This document shows, in pieces, positions 57,101-64,000 of a stretch of DNA of 64,000 bases. Each line of letters opens with the position of its first letter. The stretch's first letter is position 1. The position numbers and the translations under genes are program-made. Location: assembly GCF_019649055.1 (NCBI RefSeq), contig NW_026570476.1, positions 26,425 through 90,424 on the forward strand, given 5' to 3'. The DNA comes from Paramacrobiotus metropolitanus. Taxonomy: Eukaryota > Tardigrada > Eutardigrada > Parachela > Macrobiotidae. The notes under the pieces were generated by a model, which saw nothing but the letters and a program-made list of their open reading frames with translations, had not been told where the DNA came from and searched no databases.

Positions 57101-57589
57101 TTTCGCCAGTCGTGAAGGATTTAAATGAAGAAAAATCTCGTGCCGCGCGGCTTTTATACACGAGCTGAATTATTGCAGCGTGTGCTTATTGGTCTGATGT
57201 TTTCTGTAATGCGATGCAATTGGTTAACAGTGTTTAAGCCACACCTTTGGGCGTTCCAGTGGGCGCGGGTGGATACTTACCGGCGCTAGCAGCGCCGGTA
57301 AGTAACCGCTCGGCCTTTTTTTCGACATGTTTTAACGTAAAAATCTAACGGAAAAGCGCCGCGTTGTATTATTTTCAACAACAACAACAACAACCATCTC
57401 CATCGAAAACAGTCTACACCATTACCACAACACTGTAATTCCGCTATTACTGTAACCATTATCCCACGGAATGCGGTATCAAATGAGAGGTATGAAAACT
57501 GTACTGCCATTAGCCCATGGTATGTATTGTATGTAAAAACAAAACCATAAAAGAAAAACACTACGACATTTTAGTTTTGCGTGTTCACC
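57101..57589. other. Intergenic with hairpin; possible element edge
   Basis: Upstream of the polymerase start. It holds a perfect hairpin (57274-57304) and an AACAAC microsatellite (57379-57392). No inverted copy of any part was found at the left side of the Maverick-like element, so its end is not fixed. Confidence 0.4.
57274..57304. repeat. Perfect 14-bp hairpin, 3-nt loop
   Basis: TACTTACCGGCGCT, loop AGC, AGCGCCGGTAAGTA. GC-rich and perfectly paired. It lies 170 bp upstream of the polymerase start. Confidence 0.85.
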
Positions 57590-58860
57590 TCAGTCTCTTG
57601 CTTCTTGGCAGGCGGTTCCTCGGTGTCGTTGTTGTCGTCGTCGTCCGAATGCTTTCCGTTTGTTGCCGCCTTCGACAGTGTCCACAGGCTCAGTGCCGTT
57701 CAGGTACTCGTCCAAGTCAATGTCTCCTACCAGGAGAGTGTCGTCCAGTTCCTCTTCGGCTTCGGTCTCCGGAACCGCGTCGATTTCTCCTTCTTCAGCT
57801 TCAGTCGCCGGCTCACTCTCCAACGTGTCATCCGCGAGAACGTGTTCACCTTCTTCTTCTTCGTTTTCGTCACCCACGTCGCTTTCAGCTTCATCCGACG
57901 GATCGCCCTCAAAGAAACCCGAGTCAAGCGAGTTGTCCGGGGCGCCAGCAATGCGTTCGTAGTAGAAGTCGTGCAGCCGCTTCTATAAACATCAAGCATT
58001 GAATATAACTTAAATTATGCACAGAAAAAGTACATCAACGGCGAGGGTTCTTACCATAAAATCAGTTAGACGGAGAAACAGGAGAAGGACGCCGGCATTG
58101 CGGGTGTAACGCTGAAGATCAAACCACATATTCTTGGCCCGCTGATAGTACGTGTAGTAGGTGTGGATCTGGTCAAACTCAGTACGTGAAGCCCAGTCCG
58201 AAATCAAGTCGTTGGCTTGCTCTAAAAGGTTAAATATGTTATAAGTATCGGAACAGACAAACACGAAAATCTTGACGAAAATGCAGTGGCTCACCAATGT
58301 ACTGTGCAAGTTGTGGAAATTCGTCAGGCAAATCCGGAGTGGGAACAATGAGCCGATAGTAGAAATCGTGAAGTTGTTTCTACATGGAAAATTTTGAAAT
58401 TAGCGATAAATCGTAAACCAAAGTCAAAGGAGAATTAAGAAATGCAAATCTAGGTGAAGAATAAGATTTACAGTGGCTGCTTACCAGAAATTCAGCGACA
58501 TGGAGAAACAAGACGAGAGCATCATAATGGCGGATGTAGTAAGCAAGGTCAATCCACAACGCATAGGCTAGGTTGAAATAGCCAGAATAACGCCGGATTC
58601 TGCGGCAGTGGTTGAGAGCCAACCAATCCGAAAACAATTCATTTGCGATCTCTATAAGAAGCCGAGGTTTTCTTTAGGTCAATGATAATAATCGTGTTAT
58701 AAAGAGCCTCAATCTAACTATGAAAGGTCACCATTACTAATGTTAGAAAAATAAATTTGACAGCTTTTGTAAATACATAAGTTAGCAATACATACTGTTT
58801 TAACTTACCAGTGTACTCTTCAAGCAGTGGAAACTCGTCCGGAAAATCAGGAATAGCCAT
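57590..58860 (-). CDS. Five-exon gene of unknown function with internal duplication
   Basis: Exons: 58860-58809, 58651-58485, 58379-58295, 58221-58055 and 57982-57590 (287 codons, all phases consistent: 1, 0, 1, 0). Starts MAIPDFPDEFPLLEEY. Exons 2 and 4 are both 167 nt and related: ELFSDWLALNHC...ALWIDLAYYIRHYDALVLFL and DLISDWASRTEFD...NMWFDLQRYTRNAGVLLLFL. Exons 3 and 5 both begin K-x-L-H-D-F-Y-Y. Exon 1 and the end of exon 3 share PDxPDEFPxL. The last exon ends in a long Glu/Asp-rich disordered tail and a short basic patch (NKRKAFGRRRQQRHR), which suggests a nuclear or DNA-associated protein. No known domain was recognised. Confidence 0.78.
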
Positions 58861-59953
58861 GGGAGATGCTGAAGATCCAGTTGCAGTGGTGCGTAAAAGA
58901 AAACTGTCCGAATGATTTGATTTTGTGTTAGAGAAATCGACTTATATCCTCTGGCTTGGAACTCAACATTTTTTCTGGTGCGCAACCATTGGCTGCAGGT
59001 GATTTGTAAACTCCCACTACCCTTGACCAGACTGATGTGGTCCGAAGCAGAGAGTTTTTGGTCTGGTGGACACTGGTTCTCTAACGATGTGGGTTGGGCT
59101 GTATGATACGTGAAGCTACCAAGGAAAATTCCTTTTGACCTATTAGGTAAAAGGCCCGAGGAGAACCATTGTAAGAATCCGGAAAAACCGTTTTTGAACA
59201 ATGGAAGTCGCGACGGAATCCGGGCTCGCAGATATCAAGCTACCAGACCAAATCAAAAGAACGTGTAACCCAGATAAACAGGATTATGTCGGTAGCAAAA
59301 CAATGCAATCCTTGGTCAGTGTCGCGACGAATCCGGGATATTAGCTAGGCAACAGGGCAAATGAACAGGAGAACGACAGCCATTATACCAAAAATTCTCA
59401 AACAATAGAAACCAGGTCGCTGACGCGACTTATTCAGGATCTAAGATACGGATGCAGGGTAAATCAAACCGTCGCTTGACCCAGAAAAACAAGAACATAA
59501 TGGCTCTTATCCGGGTCGCGAGACGGATTACTGTTTATTGCTTGCGCTCTAACCTCTTGTCATAGGTCTCCTCTCAACTTTCCTTTACTTCAACACATAC
59601 CAAAATTCCACAGAAACTTGTCTTTTCTCTTTAACATTTGTACTAAGAAACTCAACCGTACGCTTCGTGCCTTGTTGGTTTGAACTTTTTCCTTACACGT
59701 ATGTATGGAAACAGTAAGGTTTAGTCTTACGAAGGAGAAAGAGCCTTAACCAGACCGACTGTAAGGAAACAAAAGAACAAGTACGGTGAAAAATCTGGAA
59801 ACCAAATTTTCGCTGATATAAACCAACTGCAGCCACAGTTAATCCATCAGTTGCTCGAGCAGCAGTTTTTGGACGCTTCTTGGATCTTTTACTGTTAGCT
59901 CATAACAGCGCTGTAGACTTAGTAAGCTTCAGTTAACGAGTGACCTTTACATA
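58861..59953. promoter_or_regulatory. Divergent spacer between two unknown genes
   Basis: 1.1 kb between head-to-head starts. The open frame at 58800-59201 is antisense/5' sequence and has no domain. Promoter role is inferred; no motif is certain. Confidence 0.4.
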
Positions 59954-61228
59954 ATGTCTTCCCGAGCAGATTCAGTAGCATCTACCGGATCTTCTTCATC
60001 CTCATTGTCCTACGCATCATCCACTTCCTCCGATGGCGTGTATCGCCCATACAACTTGGTGGATCCTGGTTGTCCGTTTGCTAATGCTTGTCTGGAGATT
60101 GACCAGTTTTTTCATGTGTTCACTCGCACGCCAACGACTGCAGAGCTGGCTGCCATCTCCAATAGAGCATTCGGTAAGATAATTTTCCAAATTGATTTTT
60201 CTGTCTATTATTACAACAAAATTAAATTAAACAGAAATTGCTACCCGTATACGTCGTGATATGCTGGCCCGGCGTCCAAACGTAAGCGCCATGGATAATC
60301 TTCCTGATGCCTGGGTGCATGCTATCCATCTGGCTAATATGATTTTGGTAAGTTCCACGATAGATTTGGTTTTGTTTTTTGCCCCACCTTCAAAGGAGTG
60401 ATATTATTTGTTAGCAAAAATATATTAGCCGGATTCTTTATATAGTATAGTTTGTCTGCCTTTATAGGGAGACATTCAGTTTTTCCATGACGCCCGTCTT
60501 ATTTCTTTGGTTGGTCCGTATGGCCCTTGCGCCGCCTACAATTCAGTCTACCAGTTTGGCGTGACCGGCACCGTGCCGTTCATTGGTGAGAACCCCTTAC
60601 CCGCCTCGCAGCCTTACGCACCGCCAAGTCCACCACCACCACAACCACCTACTGGCTTCTACACTCCAGCCAACGACTATCCTCCAGACAACACCCACCA
60701 CATCTACACTCCAATTAACGACGGCGGCGTCTATACTGCTGCTTACGGCAGCGTCTACTCTCCGTTGCCTGACGATCACGAGCAAGAGCTAGCATTTTCC
60801 CTGCCACAACGTTCTCGCACACCGGAACCGACCCAGATGGTGGAGTACAGTCCTGCTTCTCCTGACATGTCAACTTTGAGCCATTACCTTACGCAGCCAG
60901 CACATACCTCTCGTTGGAATGTTGCCCGCGTTGCCCGGGATCGAATGCCTTCACCGATTCGCACACAACCCTTCAATTTGATTCGCTTGACGTCACCATC
61001 TTCTCCCAGCAGTCCATACCGCGCACGTCTTTGGATGCGCCACGAGGTGGACGCCGCCGCTCTTCAACTCCACCGTCACCCACAATGCCTTCCACGTCTG
61101 ATGCTTTTACTACACCGACTCGCAATCCATGCCGATCACGCTTTGTGAATGCACCGCAACGCCGCCGCCGCCCGCCAACACCGTTCCATTCAACGACTCC
61201 GCGCGCATCAACGCCAGTACAAGACTAA
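59954..61228 (+). CDS. Three-exon gene of unknown function with Pro/Ser-rich tail
   Basis: Exons: 59954-60173, 60235-60347 and 60468-61228; phases 1 and 0. Starts with a Ser-rich stretch (MSSRADSVASTGSSSSSLSY), then a probably folded region (PYNLVDPGCPFANACLEIDQ ... EIATRIRRDMLARRP ... DAWVHAIHLANMILGDIQFF). A long disordered tail rich in Pro, Tyr and Ser follows (PPSPPPPQPP, YTPANDYPPDNTHHIYTP). Near 61020 the better frame shifts by one base to TSLDAPRGGRRRSSTPPSP...RRRRPPTPFHSTTP, ending at TAA 61226-61228; in the unshifted frame it ends at 61148. Intron phases match those of the 57.6-58.9 kb gene, hinting at a distant relation. Function unknown. Confidence 0.65.
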
Positions 61229-62190
61229 TCACCAGAGGACCAGACCGCCGTTGAAAGAATCAATAGCCTTCTTTCCCAACCTTTTATCCTTGACCAAATT
61301 AACCGCATCGCTAACTCACCCAGGACCATTATCCGGAGGAAATTTACAGCCAGCCGACTACGCGAAAGCGTTCCACCGATTCGCCGAATGAATCAGACCC
61401 TCGCCGTCGCCGCTATAATTAATTAGCAATTTGCCTAATTTCTAATATTTCCCGTTTTTAAAAATTGTTTTGTTTGTTAGGAATCTCGGACTTGAACCAT
61501 TGGTCACTGTCTTGTGTCTTTGTGGTAGAGGTTTAGCCTGGAACTAATGTTGTGGTATGTTGTACTACTGTTGTACTAATGTTGTACTAGCCAACTGTGT
61601 TATGTTGTAGTGGGTGGCGATTTGTATTAAACTACGTTAAACACAGTGTGTGGTGCCATGTATTAAACTATGCTGTCTAGCTTGTTTATAAGCACGAAGA
61701 AGCTCTGTCTAGCTTAGTCATTAAATCAAGTTTTTAGTCTATCTGTATTGGTTTAATTGTAACAAGGATAGGTCCGGCTGTATAGGTTAAGATACTATTA
61801 CATTTTGTGCCCATTCATTAAGTAAAAGAATGTCACGATTAGCTCCGGTTAGCTTTCCATGAATACGGAACTACCGTATTGTTTTATGAGATGAGTGGCA
61901 TCGTTCTTTGAATATTAAATGCTTTTAATCCGGGTTCAACGTGTTTGTAGTCGGGAGTTTATTGTATATCAAATTATACACTAGCGGTCTATGGGTCAAT
62001 AAAACAAAACCCTTTTATCAACAGAGGTTTCATTAGTATCCGGGTTAATAAGACAGCTAGTGACGTAACACAGTGGTCCGAGCGAAGCGAGGACCACGCG
62101 CGCCCTCTCGGTGTGTGCGCGTGAAGCCGAAGCCCAATTTCAAGTCTGTGTAATAGATGGCTGTTGTATCAGTACGCTCGTATTAGTTTA
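61229..62190. other. Intergenic; possible 3' UTR and a short hairpin
   Basis: A frame in phase with the preceding stop continues 64 codons (DQTAVERINSLLSQPFILDQ...), so the stop may be a late mutation or the end is a UTR. A GTGGTCC/GGACCAC hairpin with loop GAGCGAAGCGA lies at 62073-62097 next to a TGACGTAA site. Nothing else was seen. Confidence 0.45.
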
Positions 62191-62430
62191 AGCCCGCCCA
62201 CATGGGTTCTCTCTGATATTAGCGCGTTTCAGTCACTCATTGTTTTAGGAACGGTTTTTATTGGTTGATTCCAAACTGAAGTACGTCCACGTAGGTTTCT
62301 CTCTGATATTAGCGCGTTTCAGTCACTCATTGTTTTAGGAACGATTTTTACTGGTTGATTGGAAACTGAAGTACGCCCACGTAGGTTTCTCTCTGATATT
62401 AGCACGTTCCAGTTACTTTCGGTAATACAA
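62190..62430. repeat. 90-bp tandem repeat, about 2.6 copies
   Basis: The string TTCTCTCTGATATTAGC recurs at exactly 90-bp spacing (the shared block CTCTGATATT ends at 62220, 62310 and 62400). The first two units are nearly identical; the third decays after ~40 bp. Each unit contains a GGTTGATT box and CCCACGTAGG or CCACGTAGG. Confidence 0.88.
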
Positions 62431-62723
62431 GTAATGGTGGTATTGTTCAGTGAAACGTTACGGTTGGTTACTAGTCTAAACGTCAATTTTAGTCTGGTCA
62501 ACAGAGTTCAGTTAACGGGTGGCGTAGTACAAGTAACTAAAACAATAGTTCATACGTTGTTTTAAATTTTGAGAGTTGAAACCTACACTTTTTTGAGTAT
62601 AAAACCTCAGCGGCCAAGCAAATTTTTTCATTCCAAAGTTTTTTTAATCCAATCCACCTACCTTGGAATACCTGCCTGGATCTCCTTATATTTTCAGTTA
62701 GTTCAGTTTATCTTTTGCTCCAT

Positions 62724-63882
62724 GGCTCCTTCAAGTATCTTGCGGATTATCAGGAGTGGTGCCGCCAGCAATGTGGTAAGTCTTATCCCTTTAAAAATCT
62801 TTATAATTTTTTTTTTATTATCGAAACTATTTAATATTATTGTTCTAAGAAAAATATTTGTAGCTATAATCAAGGGGTTGAAAACCCAGTGGGACAGTTT
62901 TCGGAGCAAGAGCAACAGGAGTGTGCCCAGTATAATATCGGTACGTTTTCGTTATATTTGTTAAAAGGTTTGAACTTAAACAATGAAAATTTAATTTATT
63001 AGATCTGTGTGCAAGTGTCAAGAAGTTTGTCGGAAGCTGTACATGGAGTAAGCCGGGAAAGGAGGTAGACCGTTTGCTACATGCGGTCAACCGGTTGGAG
63101 GTATATTGATTTTTTATTTTATTTCACAAAAATAATGCTACATCCAGTATAATATGTTTAGTGGTCGGTTGCCTTCTTGAGTTGTGACATTGTTCCCGAT
63201 CCGCGTCGTACCAACTTACAACTGGATACGGTCCCCATCATAATGGCAGGCAGTGTGGAGCGTGACCGAAAGAAGAAAGAGAAGCTCAAGGCCAAGTCTT
63301 CATCATCAGTGAAGCCATCCACTTCCAAAGCCAAGCCGAAGAAGAAGAAGAAAGAAAACCAAAGCGGGTAATCCAGTCACCAACACCCTCTCCACCGTCA
63401 AGCCGTTCTCCAACCCCGGACTTTGGCGGTTACGATTTACCCGGCAGCGGGAGCCCACCCCCAACCATCACCACCTGTCTTCTCTGAGCCAGCTCAACAT
63501 GCTCACATCTTTGCCGGCGGCTGTCATCACTGAGCCACCTCAACCGACTCCACCATTGCCGGCGGCTGTCATCACTGAGCCTACTCAACCATTGGCAGTA
63601 TCTGTCACTGCTGACCAGCCGACTACTATGCATATGGAGTTTCCTGTTAGCCAGCACGCCATTGTTTCCTCGGGTACTATTACATTCCAGGCAACGTTTG
63701 CTGACGGTACGACCATTGAAGACACCCTGCCTGTCCCTCCGACTATTCCTACTCCACCGTCTCCACACTTCAAGGCGCCATTGCCAGTGAAAAAGTGCGT
63801 CCTCGTTCCGCAGAAGTTTACGTTCCCGAACACTCAAACCGTGATTACCGTGAAAGACGATCCACTTGGCACCGTATTCTGA
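62724..63882 (+). CDS. Multi-exon gene of unknown function, Lys-rich then Pro/Thr-rich
   Basis: Tentative exons: to 62775 (SFKYLADYQEWCRQQC), 62875-62940 (ENPVGQFSEQEQQECAQYNI), 63003-63100 (LCASVKKFVGSCTWSKPGKE...LLHAVNRLE), then 63162 onward (SCDIVPDPRRTNLQLDTVPI, then a Lys/Ser-rich run ...KAKPKKKKKENQSG). The first exon's start is not found. After 63371 the likely reading changes frame (VIQSPTPSPPSSRSPTPDFG) and later enters an open frame to TGA at 63882 with two copies of LPAAVITEP(P/T)QP. The tail FKAPLPVKKCVLVPQKFTFP is less repetitive. The Lys-rich part looks like a nuclear localisation or DNA-binding segment. Function unknown; the frame changes may be introns or errors. Confidence 0.45.
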
Positions 63883-64000
63883 TAAATGAGACTTCATTTT
63901 TACAACCAGCTGAAAGCCATAAGTTGAATAACATCTGGAAATCGTGTACTAGTAAGACAAAGCAGTATTCAACCGAAGTAAAACCAAGTACAAAACAGCA
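63883..64000. other. 3' flank, nothing recognised
   Basis: Short AT-rich sequence to the window end. No feature was supported. Confidence 0.3.

Noticed and set aside
43967-57600. Terminal inverted repeats for the Maverick-like element.
   Set aside because: By-eye comparison of 43.97-45.5 kb with 57.1-58 kb found no inverted match; the ends may be lost, lie further out, or be in badly sequenced DNA.
57517-58002. 161-, 135- and 100-codon plus-strand ORFs over the acidic exon.
   Set aside because: They are antisense to a Glu/Asp codon-rich exon with correct splice phase; their Ser/Phe/Arg-rich translations reflect composition only.
58800-59201. 133-codon minus-strand ORF.
   Set aside because: It overlaps exon 1 of the five-exon gene in another frame, has no recognisable domain and crosses a clear donor site.
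1-64000. tRNA, rRNA and other structured RNA genes.
   Set aside because: I looked for A/B-box-like tRNA motifs and conserved rRNA stretches and saw none; a covariance-model scan would be needed to exclude small RNAs.

Overview
This is eukaryotic nuclear DNA. Many genes have short phase-consistent introns with GT-AG borders, there are TATA and CCAAT promoter motifs, and about half of the window is made of eukaryotic mobile elements. The gene content (an expanded F-box family, an env-bearing Ty3/gypsy element, a Maverick/Polinton-like element, hAT, and a non-LTR element with a restriction-like endonuclease) fits an invertebrate animal. A small ecdysozoan such as a tardigrade would fit, but the sequence alone does not prove a phylum.

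Region 1 (1-34.5 kb) is a cluster of about ten copies of one multi-exon F-box gene family, most of them decayed. The shared layout is exon 1 (about 300 codons, with a Tudor/Agenet-like block NTVLVQRDNGQWWLGYVQ), a short exon 2 carrying most of the F-box, exon 3 (about 260 codons) and a short exon 4. Only the copy at 30688-33429 looks intact. Three times the cluster shows a minus-strand subfamily member head to head with a plus-strand subfamily member, as if a divergent pair had been duplicated. Transposons have landed in it: an RLE-type non-LTR element (21.3-23.9 kb), a second and older copy (9.0-11.0 kb) split by a deleted hAT element with an 8-bp target duplication, and a 2.5-kb inverted-repeat element (26555-29068) that cuts an F-box first exon and carries a 6-bp target duplication.

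Region 2 (34.5-44 kb) is a minus-strand Ty3/gypsy retroelement with LTR, polypurine tract, gag, protease, reverse transcriptase, RNase H, integrase and an env-like region in the same frame as pol. It is inserted in another F-box exon. Its 5' part faces an inverted, indel-rich copy of its own gag (42.07-43.97 kb), a 1.9-kb-arm palindrome that may be real or an assembly chimera.

Region 3 (44-57.1 kb) is a Maverick/Polinton (adintovirus-like) element. On the plus strand it has an unknown 148-aa ORF, a TBP-like ORF, a packaging ATPase, a small conserved-looking protein, a low-complexity protein, a chromodomain integrase, a penton-like minor capsid protein, a small basic protein, the double jelly-roll major capsid protein, an adenain-like protease and a small membrane protein. 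DNA polymerase B lies on the minus strand. At its left edge, divergently transcribed from a compact shared promoter, is an unusual reading frame that joins an ARH3-like ADP-ribosylglycohydrolase to a BIR (IAP-type) domain. Most genes carry one-base frameshifts, so the element is either decaying or sits in poorly polished sequence. No terminal inverted repeats were found.

Region 4 (57.1-64 kb) holds three intron-containing genes of unknown function. One (57590-58860) has an internal exon-pair duplication. There is also a perfect 14-bp hairpin and a 90-bp tandem repeat.
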